Assembly: GCA_019136935.1 (NCBI GenBank)
Contig: JAGVTI010000329.1
Coordinates: 1-17,081, forward strand
Direction: 5' to 3'
From: Deltaproteobacteria bacterium
GTDB lineage: Bacteria; Desulfobacterota; Syntrophia; Syntrophales; JAAYKM01
Length of the DNA stretch: 17,081 nt
Shown here: piece by piece, positions 7,702 to 13,924 of the stretch
Numbering within the stretch: the first letter of the stretch is position 1
How the letters are laid out: every line of letters starts with the position of its first letter
Position numbers and translations under genes: made by a program
Notes under the pieces: model-generated
What the model saw: the letters and a program-made list of their open reading frames with translations, nothing else
The model's database searches: none
What the model was told of the DNA's origin: nothing

Positions 7702-8910
7702 ATGGCAGACTTCTATCAGCACGGAATCATTACGACCCTGCAGAAACTGGGCAAACGGGAGGACCACGAACTGGAGAAGGATCTGGATAAAATTACGCGG
7801 AAAAGACCGATTGCCCTTTTATTGCCCGCCCTGGTGTCGGAATTCGACGGCCCGGCCATCTCCGACATCCTGGACGAGTTGAAGAAAGTCAATTACATCC
7901 GGAAAGTCGTCCTGTCTTTGGACCGGGCCGATGAAAACCAGTTTAAAATGGTGAAGAAGGTCATGTCGGCCTTGCCCTGCGAAGTCCGGGTCGTCTGGCA
8001 CGACGGGCCGAGAATGAGGAAACTTTACGACGAGCTGAGGCGGAATGAATTCCAGTTGGAACGTCCGGGAAAAGGACGCTCCGTGTGGATGACCATGGGG
8101 TATATTCTATCCGACAAGGACATCTATGCGATTGCCCTCCATGACACGGATATTCTGAGTTACCGCCGGGGCATGCTCTCCCGCCTCGTTTATCCCGTTG
8201 TTCATCCCGCTTTGGATTTCGAATTCAGCAAAGGCTATTACGCCCGGGTCAAAGAGAAGCTTTACGGCCGCGTGACGAGGTTGTTCTACACACCTCTGGT
8301 CGGGGCTCTCAAGAGAATATTGAGTTACAATGCTTTTGTCGAGTATCTGGGGAATTTCCGTTACGCCCTCTCCGGCGAATTTGCCTTTATCAGCAGCCTG
8401 GCGAGGGGCATCCGGATATCCCCCACCTGGGGGCTGGAGGTATCTCTTCTGAACGAGGTTTACCGCAAGACCTCCATCAATCGTATCTGCCAGGTGGAGA
8501 TATCTGAAATCTATGATCACAAGCACCAGTCCCTCCAGAAGGAAAGTCCCGATGTGGGACTGATCCGGATGGCGACGGAGATTGCCGAAGCCCTTTTCAG
8601 AATTCTCAGCCAGGACGGCATCATCATGAGTCAATCCTTCTTCAGGACGCTCTACATGGTTTATATCGAAGAATCCCGCATCGCCATCGAGAAATACCAT
8701 GCCCTGTCCCTGCTGAACGGCCTGAAGTACGACCGGCATGGAGAAATCGAGGCGTCGGAGGCTTTTGTCCATTCTCTGAAGGTGGCGACGGAAAGCTTCA
8801 TGGCTGATCCCGTCGGCCTTCCCATGATGAAAGCCTGGGTCAGGGTGACGGCGGCCATCCCGGATTTCTCGGAGCGTTTTATCGAAGCCGTCGATTTGGA
8901 TAACGAATAG
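7702..8910 (+). CDS. gpgS: Glucosyl-3-phosphoglycerate synthase (GT81)
   Basis: The 402-aa protein resembles long bacterial/archaeal GpgS enzymes, which transfer glucose from an NDP-glucose to 3-phosphoglycerate, the first step of the two-step glucosylglycerate route. Seen motifs are LLPALVSEFDGPA (40-52), VVLSLDRADENQF (69-81), VVWHDGPRM (97-105), GKGRSVWM (123-130), a metal-binding HDTDI (147-151), and DFEFSKGYYARV (172-183). SGEFAF (224-229), WGLEVSLL (243-250) and YDHKHQ (271-276) follow. AAGGAG lies 6-7 bases before ATG 7702; an in-frame TTG at 7696 is inferior. Only ten bases separate it from the upstream glycosyltransferase. The phosphatase at 4287-5165 would complete the pathway. Sugar donor preference cannot be read from sequence. 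The family call is firm; the exact product in this organism is inferred. Confidence 0.88.
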   Translation: MADFYQHGIITTLQKLGKREDHELEKDLDKITRKRPIALLLPALVSEFDGPAISDILDELKKVNYIRKVVLSLDRADENQFKMVKKVMSALPCEVRVVWHDGPRMRKLYDELRRNEFQLERPGKGRSVWMTMGYILSDKDIYAIALHDTDILSYRRGMLSRLVYPVVHPALDFEFSKGYYARVKEKLYGRVTRLFYTPLVGALKRILSYNAFVEYLGNFRYALSGEFAFISSLARGIRISPTWGLEVSLLNEVYRKTSINRICQVEISEIYDHKHQSLQKESPDVGLIRMATEIAEALFRILSQDGIIMSQSFFRTLYMVYIEESRIAIEKYHALSLLNGLKYDRHGEIEASEAFVHSLKVATESFMADPVGLPMMKAWVRVTAAIPDFSERFIEAVDLDNE

Positions 8911-8923
8911 GATCCGGCGGGCC

Positions 8924-8946
8924 CGGCGCGGATCGTTGCCGCGCCG
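8924..8946. repeat. GC-rich perfect hairpin in the intra-operon gap
   Basis: CGGCGCGG (8924-8931) and CCGCGCCG (8939-8946) form an 8-bp stem with a 7-base loop, 13 bases after the gpgS stop. No T-run follows, so it is not a classic intrinsic terminator. It may stabilise the upstream mRNA 3' end or reduce read-through. The 177-base gap 8911-9087 is the only sizeable one in the cluster, and I see no gene in it. Confidence 0.5.
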
Positions 8947-9087
8947 CTCCACGGCGGTTGCTCCGGATGATTTGGAATTCCCGCACTGGTGTGCTGGGTG
9001 GGGGGGCCTTGCCGTTCATGGCGGATTGGTTCGGCAGGGAACCGTTCCGGAATCCGGGTCTGAAAAAATGAACAACATGGGGGGTGC

Positions 9088-10341
9088 ATGGACCGTCAAG
9101 AGGTCGCGGAAAAAATCTCCACGATGGGCGAGGTGGACATCCTGGTTGGGATTCCCAGCTACAACAGCGCGAAAACGATCGCCCATGTCGTCAAAGCCGT
9201 CGAAGCGGGGCTTTTCAAGTATTTTCCCCATTGCAAATCGCTGCTGGTGAATTCCGACGGCGGCTCCACCGACGGGACGATGGAGGCCGTCAGGGATACG
9301 ACGGTTGATCTGGAGTCCATCCTGATCGACCGTAAAGCCGATCAGTTCCGCAAGTTCGTTACGCCCTACCACGGGATTCCCGGAAAGGGAAGCGCTTTCC
9401 GGACGATTTTTGAAATCGCCCGCGATTTGAATGTCAAGGCATGCGCTGTCGTCGATTCGGACCTGCGCAGCATCACTCCGGAATGGATTGAACTGCTGAT
9501 CAAACCGGTGCTCGAAGACCATTACGATTATGTTTCCCCTTATTACATGCGCCACAAATACGACGGTACGATCACCAATTCCATCGTTTATCCTCTCACG
9601 AGGGCCCTTTACGGAAAGAGGATCCGGCAGCCGATCGGCGGCGATTTCGGATTCTCCGGCCGGCTGGCCTCTTTTTATCTCACAAAGGATGTTTGGGAAA
9701 CCGACGTGGCCCGGTTCGGCATCGATATCTGGATGACGACAACGGCAGTGGCCAACGGCTTCAGGATCTGCCAGGCATTCCTGGGGGCGAAGATTCATGA
9801 TGCGAAAGATCCGGGCAGCGATCTCAGTGCCATGCTGCACCAGGTGGTCAGCTCGGTTTTCAATCTCATGGAGGAATACGCCGGTGTGTGGCGTGATATT
9901 TCGAAGTCGGAACCCGTACGAACCTTCGGTTTTGCTTATTCGGTCGGCCTGGAACCGATCCATGTCAATCTGAACAATATGATCGAGAAATTCCGTATGG
10001 GAATCAGGGACCTGGACGTCCTGTACCGGGCCTTCCTGCCCGAGCCGCTTCTTGAATCCCTGCACCGCCTCGCCGAAGCGCCGAAAAACCGTTTCCTGTA
10101 CCCGGACCGGGATTGGGTCCGGACGGTCTTTTATTTTGCCCTTGCCTGTCATCGGCGGGTCATGAGCACCGAGCACATCATCAAGTCCCTCACCCCCCTT
10201 TATCTCGGCAAGGTGTCCTCCTTCGTCATCGAAACGTGGGACAGTACGGCGGATGAGGTGGAACAGCGGCTTGAAGAACTTTGCCTCGCCTTTGAAAAGG
10301 CCAAGCCGGAATGGATCGAATTGTGGGACGAGCGACAATAG
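9088..10341 (+). CDS. GT-A-fold glycosyltransferase, putative hexosylglycerate-forming (paralogue B)
   Basis: The 417-aa protein aligns along its length with the glycosyltransferase at 6441-7691. Shared blocks are GIPSY (21-25), DGGSTDGT (57-64), GIPGKGSA (96-103), DGTITNSI (159-166), TRALYGKRIRQPIGGDF (171-187), GIDIWMT (211-217), and a His near 237 followed by KDPGSDL. The DxD site is VDSDL (122-126) instead of FDADL. By eye about half the residues in the first 250 match; the C-terminal third diverges more. It carries roughly 13 extra residues around DRKADQFRKF before the PGKG motif. ATG 9088 follows a GGGGGTG ribosome site. A 177-base gap separates it from gpgS, and the membrane protein follows 26 bases later. 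It probably acts on a related acceptor with a different donor or linkage. It could add the second hexose of a di-hexosyl glycerate. Confidence 0.8.
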   Translation: MDRQEVAEKISTMGEVDILVGIPSYNSAKTIAHVVKAVEAGLFKYFPHCKSLLVNSDGGSTDGTMEAVRDTTVDLESILIDRKADQFRKFVTPYHGIPGKGSAFRTIFEIARDLNVKACAVVDSDLRSITPEWIELLIKPVLEDHYDYVSPYYMRHKYDGTITNSIVYPLTRALYGKRIRQPIGGDFGFSGRLASFYLTKDVWETDVARFGIDIWMTTTAVANGFRICQAFLGAKIHDAKDPGSDLSAMLHQVVSSVFNLMEEYAGVWRDISKSEPVRTFGFAYSVGLEPIHVNLNNMIEKFRMGIRDLDVLYRAFLPEPLLESLHRLAEAPKNRFLYPDRDWVRTVFYFALACHRRVMSTEHIIKSLTPLYLGKVSSFVIETWDSTADEVEQRLEELCLAFEKAKPEWIELWDERQ

Positions 10342-10367
10342 ACTCCCCTTGGACCTAGGAGGTTGCC

Positions 10368-11072
10368 ATGGAAAACTTACTTGAAAAAATCATTACGGAA
10401 CCCCTGAAGGATTTCCTGCAGCGATTGGCCCATTTTCTTCCGAACTTTTTATCGGCCCTGATTGTATTTTTGATCGGCCTGCTGTTCGCCTGGGTTGTCA
10501 AAGCGGTGATCCTGAGGCTGTTCAAGCTCCTGAGACTCGATGCTTTGTCTGCCCGATCCGGGTTTACGGAAGCCCTGAAAAAAATGTCGGTCAAGGACCC
10601 GCCGGAAAAGCTGATGGGACGCTTTTTCTATTGGCTGACGGTGATCATCTTCTTCATCGTTTCCCTTTACCTCCTGGAATTGCCGGCAATAGAGCAGCTT
10701 CTGGAAAAACTGCTCCTGTACCTTCCCAACGTGCTTGTTGCCGTCGTCATTCTGGTAGTCGGTTTTCTTCTCGCTAACTTCCTGGGTCGCACGGCCCTGA
10801 TCGCTTCCGTTAACGCCGGGATCGGATTCGCCGGTTTCTTATACAGGACGATCAAGATCATCGTGGTCCTGCTTGCTTTCGTGATGGCCCTGGAGCAACT
10901 GGGCATCGCGCGCAGCACGGTCGTTACGGCATTCACCATTGTTTTCGGCGGATTGGTCTTTGCCCTTTCCCTGGCTTTTGGCCTCGGGGGTCGGGGGATT
11001 GCCAGGAGGTACCTGGAGAAGCGTTTCAAGGTGAACGACGAAGACGAGAATAACGAGATCCGGCACATCTAG
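10368..11072 (+). CDS. Small MscS-related membrane protein with duplicated TM-helix unit
   Basis: This 234-aa inner-membrane protein has about five hydrophobic segments (roughly 23-52, 83-104, 118-140, 158-178, 184-208). The first and third are similar (LPNFLSALIVFLIGLLFAW and LPNVLVAVVILVVGFLLAN), which indicates an internal duplication like the conserved TM-helix unit seen in CmpX-type proteins. The last segment, Gly/Ala-rich with VFGGLVFALSLAFGLGGRG, resembles the pore helix of MscS mechanosensitive channels. The MscS beta and C-terminal cytoplasmic domains are missing; only a short charged tail follows. AGGAGG stands 6 bases before ATG 10368, and the gene is 26 bases after the second glycosyltransferase. 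A role in tension-gated solute efflux or osmotic sensing is inferred from family and context. Confidence 0.82.
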   Translation: MENLLEKIITEPLKDFLQRLAHFLPNFLSALIVFLIGLLFAWVVKAVILRLFKLLRLDALSARSGFTEALKKMSVKDPPEKLMGRFFYWLTVIIFFIVSLYLLELPAIEQLLEKLLLYLPNVLVAVVILVVGFLLANFLGRTALIASVNAGIGFAGFLYRTIKIIVVLLAFVMALEQLGIARSTVVTAFTIVFGGLVFALSLAFGLGGRGIARRYLEKRFKVNDEDENNEIRHI

Positions 11073-11160
11073 TTTTATCCGGCCGGTTCCAGGAAAATAC
11101 GTCATCGGCAGAGAGAGGAAGAGAATCCCCGCCACCTCGCCGGCGGAAGCGGGGGGGCTG

Positions 11161-11186
11161 CCGGTCCGGACCGGTGCGGCACCGGT
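11161..11186. repeat. Overlapping GC-rich palindromes between convergent genes
   Basis: CCGGTCCGGACCGG (11161-11174) is a perfect 14-base palindrome. It overlaps ACCGGTG-CGG-CACCGGT (11170-11186), a 7-bp stem with a 3-base loop. They lie in the 134-base gap between the converging channel and phospholipase genes, where transcription from both sides must stop. No U-run is present on either strand, so intrinsic termination is uncertain. Confidence 0.5.
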
Positions 11187-11206
11187 TGGCCGGATTCGGT
11201 CTCCTG

Positions 11207-12127
11207 TCATGAATTGAACCATCTGCGGATAAAATATCCCAGTTTCCTTTTCGGGGGGAGGGATCTCCTGATCTCTTTCAGTGCCTTTCTCGCGGCCTGT
11301 TCCCCGTCACGGATGAAATCGGACGCCCGTGAAAAGTCAGCCCAATGGAAATCACGCATGGTCGCCCTGATCACGATGTCGGCCTTTTCCAATTCATGGT
11401 TTTTCAGCCTATCGGCCGTGATTTCGCCGGCCCGGCTGATGACATCCGCTGCCGTTTTCAATTCCCCTTTCAAAGAAATATTCCGGTCGACGGTGACGGC
11501 GATGACCATGTCGGCCCCGGCGTTTTTGAGAACATTGACCGGAACGAGGCTGATTATGCCCCCGTCTGACAGAAGCATTTCCCCGTTTCTGAACGGATCG
11601 ACCGCTCCCGGAACGGCACAGCTTGCGAGAACCGCGTCTTGGAGGGATCCCTCGGAGAAGACAACCGGATTCCCGGTAACGAGATCCGTGGCGACGGCGC
11701 GGAAGGGGATTCGGGTTTCCTGAATCGGTATTTCCGGGATGAAAAAATCGATCATCGGGCGGAAATCGTAAACGGGGATTGCGCCCGGTTTAAAGAGGGT
11801 TCGTGTCCGGTGAAAACCGGATTTGAAGAAGCGGAAGATTCTTCCGGCGGGTCCCGGCTTGTCGCCGTTTCGGGAAGGAGCGAGGGAATGAATGATGGAA
11901 GACCGGAACGCCGGGCTCGCCAGATAATCCGCAGCCTTTTTTTCCAGTTCTTTCGGTGTGACACCGCAGGCATAGGCTGCTCCTATGATGGCTCCCATGC
12001 TTGTGCCGGCGATCATATCGACGGCCACCCCCTCTTTTTCCAGGACGGACAGGACACCGATATGAGCCAGCCCCCTTGCGCCGCCTCCTCCTAATGCAAG
12101 GCCGATTTTTTTATCAAACCAGGTCAT
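11207..12127 (-). CDS. Patatin-like phospholipase (RssA/YlbK-type)
   Basis: The 306-aa protein has the patatin Ser-Asp dyad fold. It begins MTWFDKKIGLALGGGGARG, with the oxyanion-hole glycine-rich loop at 13-19, the nucleophile motif GTSMG (Ser43), and the DGG motif (Asp188, in LLSDGGI). These enzymes hydrolyse acyl esters of phospholipids; bacterial RssA-like members have poorly known roles. The length fits that subgroup (about 300). The open frame extends upstream to 12280, but the extra N-terminus is arginine-rich with no family similarity. ATG 12127 lies just before the conserved fold and is preceded by GGGGAGAG, though at a long spacing across a run of eight T. No signal peptide is visible, so it is probably cytoplasmic or inner-face associated. 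Its neighbours give no clue. Confidence 0.9.
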   Translation of the reverse strand: MTWFDKKIGLALGGGGARGLAHIGVLSVLEKEGVAVDMIAGTSMGAIIGAAYACGVTPKELEKKAADYLASPAFRSSIIHSLAPSRNGDKPGPAGRIFRFFKSGFHRTRTLFKPGAIPVYDFRPMIDFFIPEIPIQETRIPFRAVATDLVTGNPVVFSEGSLQDAVLASCAVPGAVDPFRNGEMLLSDGGIISLVPVNVLKNAGADMVIAVTVDRNISLKGELKTAADVISRAGEITADRLKNHELEKADIVIRATMRDFHWADFSRASDFIRDGEQAARKALKEIRRSLPPKRKLGYFIRRWFNS

Positions 12128-12166
12128 AAAAAAAAGAACTCTCCCCGGCTTCCCCTGCCGGAATGC

Positions 12167-12192
12167 CGCTTCCTGCACCGGCGCAGGAAGCG
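12167..12192. repeat. Perfect 10-bp hairpin upstream of the phospholipase gene
   Basis: CGCTTCCTGC (12167-12176) and GCAGGAAGCG (12183-12192) pair completely around ACCGGC. A shorter CCGGC/GCCGG stem lies at 12145-12161, next to the phospholipase ribosome site. Both would be in the phospholipase mRNA leader. On the plus strand AAAATTTC follows, which is too weak for a terminator. Confidence 0.5.
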
Positions 12193-12395
12193 AAAATTTC
12201 ACGTTTGACCGAAGCAATATCCGGTGACGGTGACAAACCACACCAGGATTTTTTCTGTCATAAGTTGTTCGGGTTCTCAAGAATTTTTTGAGGCTGCCCA
12301 GCCGTCAAGCTTCGAAGGGCCGGTTATTGCGGATTCCCCTTCATGATTTCCGGGCAGTTTTGGATAACGAGGAGCGTCGGCGACAAGGCATCTTC

Positions 12396-12428
12396 TGTCA
12401 TATCAGATTGCATTCGCTGGGAATGACA
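12396..12428. repeat. Short inverted-repeat element with TGTCAT/ATGACA ends
   Basis: TGTCAT (12396-12401) and ATGACA (12423-12428) flank 21 bases that include ATTCGCTGGGA. The style resembles small dispersed intergenic palindromes common in bacterial genomes. Only this copy is clear in the window, so its repeat status is a guess. Confidence 0.3.
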
Positions 12429-12509
12429 AAGCAGACAAATCTTTCACGGGAGGCCTGATGTACGTTAAAATGAGCGGAAGGAGAAGGCGGAATCGCATTT
12501 TGCACGGTT

Positions 12510-12561
12510 ATCCCGGCAGCTCCCCTCTTCAGGGGAACAGCCGGGATGCAGCGGGTTTTTT
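12510..12561. terminator. Strong two-part hairpin, possible terminator
   Basis: ATCCCGGC pairs with GCCGGGAT (12510-12517/12540-12547), and an inner TCCCCT pairs with AGGGGA (12521-12526/12531-12536) around CTTC. On the plus strand a T-run follows at about 12555-12561 after an 8-base gap, but no plus-strand gene precedes it. On the minus strand it lies about 70 bases past the biotin carrier stop without a U-run. It most likely marks the 3' end of that minus-strand transcript, but the orientation is unsettled. Confidence 0.4.
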
Positions 12562-12616
12562 CCTGTGAAGGCCGATACTCGGTCGATCTTCACTTTTCCT
12601 GGCTTGGAATATTTCC

Positions 12617-12832
12617 TTATGCGATCGTCATCAGAACCGAATCCGCCGCAAACACTTCCCCTTCCTTGATGTTAATCGCACTGATCACGCCCGCACCCGG
12701 AGCGGTTACCGGCATTTCCATCTTCATCGCTTCCATGACGAGAACTTCGTCATCTTCCCTGACTGAATCCCCCACCTTAACATTGATCCGGACCACCTTG
12801 CCTTCCATGGGAACCGTTACATCCTGACTCAT
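12617..12832 (-). CDS. Stand-alone biotin carboxyl carrier (biotinyl/lipoyl-domain) protein
   Basis: This 71-aa protein is a single biotinyl domain. The biotinylation motif EAMKME places the modified lysine at residue 37. The flanking VKVGDSV (18-24) and EGxV-type hairpins are typical of the 70-80-residue fold. Such carriers shuttle carboxyl groups in biotin-dependent carboxylases, decarboxylases and transcarboxylases. A near-perfect AGGAGG about 8 bases before ATG 12832 shows it is a real, well-translated gene rather than a fragment. No carboxylase, decarboxylase or carboxyltransferase subunit lies nearby, so its partner enzyme must be encoded elsewhere. The neighbouring tatA is 216 bases upstream on the same strand and functionally unrelated. 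EAMKM favours biotin over lipoate, but sequence alone does not prove it. Confidence 0.9.
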   Translation of the reverse strand: MSQDVTVPMEGKVVRINVKVGDSVREDDEVLVMEAMKMEMPVTAPGAGVISAINIKEGEVFAADSVLMTIA

Positions 12833-13048
12833 AATGCATCCTCCTGTTTTTATGTGTAATTATTTTGCAGCACGTTCTAAAGTGCGGATCGGTTCTCTAT
12901 TCCTTGAAACGGTTGTCTTTCCCTTTGCCGATATGCCCAACACCGCTTGTTTTTATACCCCCATCCATGCCCATGGCCGGGGACGACAGATCGCTCACGT
13001 CAACATGAAATCGAATTGCAATTCCCCTTGTATGGCAACAGGCTGAAT

Positions 13049-13225
13049 TCATTTTGACCGGGGAGGGAGTTCGTCCATTTTCTCATCCTGTGCCGCAACT
13101 GCCTTCCTAAAGTTCCTGATGGCCTTGCCGATCGAACTTCCTAATTGCGGGAGTCTGCCCGGTCCAAAGATAATCAGTGCGATACCTAAAATAACGAATA
13201 ACTCGGGCATTCCGATGCTTCCCAT
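13049..13225 (-). CDS. tatA: TatA/E-family twin-arginine translocase subunit
   Basis: This 58-aa protein starts [19 protein letters not shown], a short N-terminus and one membrane helix (about 7-20). The conserved hinge [10 protein letters not shown] (20-29) and an amphipathic helix ([14 protein letters not shown], 30-43) follow, with a short charged tail. TatA oligomers form the transport component of the twin-arginine system, which exports folded proteins across the inner membrane. GGGAG lies 7 bases before ATG 13225. No tatB or tatC is adjacent, so this is an orphan tatA/E-type gene; orphan copies are common in deltaproteobacteria. A good promoter lies about 180 bases upstream. The protein is short but complete. 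Confidence 0.9.
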   Translation of the reverse strand: MGSIGMPELFVILGIALIIFGPGRLPQLGSSIGKAIRNFRKAVAAQDEKMDELPPRSK

Positions 13226-13402
13226 TGTTGATCTCCCTGATTGTGACGAACCGCCCCTGCCTCTCGGTCAACATTGGATGCCCCGGAAAACGATCCTGAT
13301 TAATTCTGCAACCTCCGCAGGAGAGAACGTCCTGTCAATATTTCCCATCGAATGGATTCTAAACAGGCTCCGTGCTTTGATACCGGCTCGGAAATTCACG
13401 AC

Positions 13403-13430
13403 ACTATACGGTAAATCGGCAAAATGTAAA
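13403..13430 (-). promoter_or_regulatory. Putative sigma-70 promoter for tatA
   Basis: On the minus strand, TTTACA (13425-13430) and TATAGT (13403-13408) are separated by 16 bases, each matching five of six consensus positions. The surroundings are A+T-rich (about 13420-13500). Transcription would start near 13396 and leave a leader of about 170 bases before tatA. Confidence 0.5.
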
Positions 13431-13924
13431 TATAATTACATATTATAGAAAATATAAGCAATATACATGCATTGCTATTAAAATAACCAATAAGATAGAA
13501 TACTTGGTTGCGTGATCGCGACATTGCCGCAACAGCCTGCTGTATCCAGATGCGAAGGAGGAATGGTTTGTCGGAGCGAAAAGGTGGATGAACCCGTAAC
13601 AAATTCTGTTTTGTCCAGGGAGCGCAAGCGGCGAAGAATCTCTTGCCCGGGGCAGTTACCGGAGGTTTTCGAGAGAAGAATCTCCCTGATAAGACGCTGA
13701 TCCCATGAATTTGACAAGGACTTCCTCTTTTCGGGTGCGGTTTATATGTGGCACCAACGACGAAATCGTGCTATCGGTGTGTCCGTTGAAAGCGGGTGCG
13801 TTGCGTCTGGAACCTTCGGGCCGGGCAACGGAGACCCATCATTTCTATGGGGCGCATTTTTTGCGGATATGAAATCCATCATTCATGCGGGGGGAATTTT
13901 TCGTCCTGGAAAGGAGTTCCTGTG
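13431..13924. other. Intergenic region between divergent tatA and the TonB receptor
   Basis: An A+T-rich stretch (to about 13500) is followed by normal-composition DNA. Short open frames occur on both strands at 13478-13717, but none has family features; the plus-strand ATG at 13563 has AAGGAGG only one base away, too close to use. On the minus strand, GAGATTCTTCGCCGCTTGCG (about 13620-13640) resembles GAGATTCTTCGC-type dispersed intergenic repeats seen in many genomes. TTGACA occurs at 13712-13717 without a matching -10. A hairpin at 13794-13837 is listed separately. Confidence 0.4.
13794..13837 (+). promoter_or_regulatory. Structured element in the TonB receptor leader
   Basis: Nested pairings are possible: GGGT/ACCC (13794-13797/13834-13837), GTTGC/GCAAC (13800-13804/13825-13829), CTGG/CCGG (13807-13810/13821-13824), and CC/GG closing a TTCG tetraloop (13815-13818). 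It lies about 90 bases before the receptor start. I do not recognise a cobalamin or other known riboswitch. A role in regulation is inferred only from the structure. Confidence 0.35.

Larger units (their letters stand above)
12128..12616. other. Intergenic region with hairpins and no recognised gene
   Basis: This stretch separates the phospholipase start from the biotin carrier stop, both minus strand. It holds a 10-bp perfect hairpin (12167-12192), a short inverted repeat with ends TGTCAT/ATGACA (12396-12428), and a long two-part hairpin near 12510-12547, each listed separately. No frame gives a recognisable protein, and I could not pick a convincing phospholipase promoter. Confidence 0.5.

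Noticed and set aside
12128..12280. Upstream extension of the phospholipase frame by 51 codons
   Set aside because: The extra segment is Arg-rich, without similarity to patatins, and contains a perfect 10-bp hairpin. The conserved fold starts right after ATG 12127.
13796..13924. Upstream extension of the TonB receptor frame by 43 codons
   Set aside because: It would bury the signal peptide inside the protein, whereas ATG 13925 has a good ribosome site and begins directly with a signal sequence.
13500..13924. Cobalamin riboswitch in front of the TonB receptor
   Set aside because: Searched by eye for the conserved B12-box and core sequences and did not find them.
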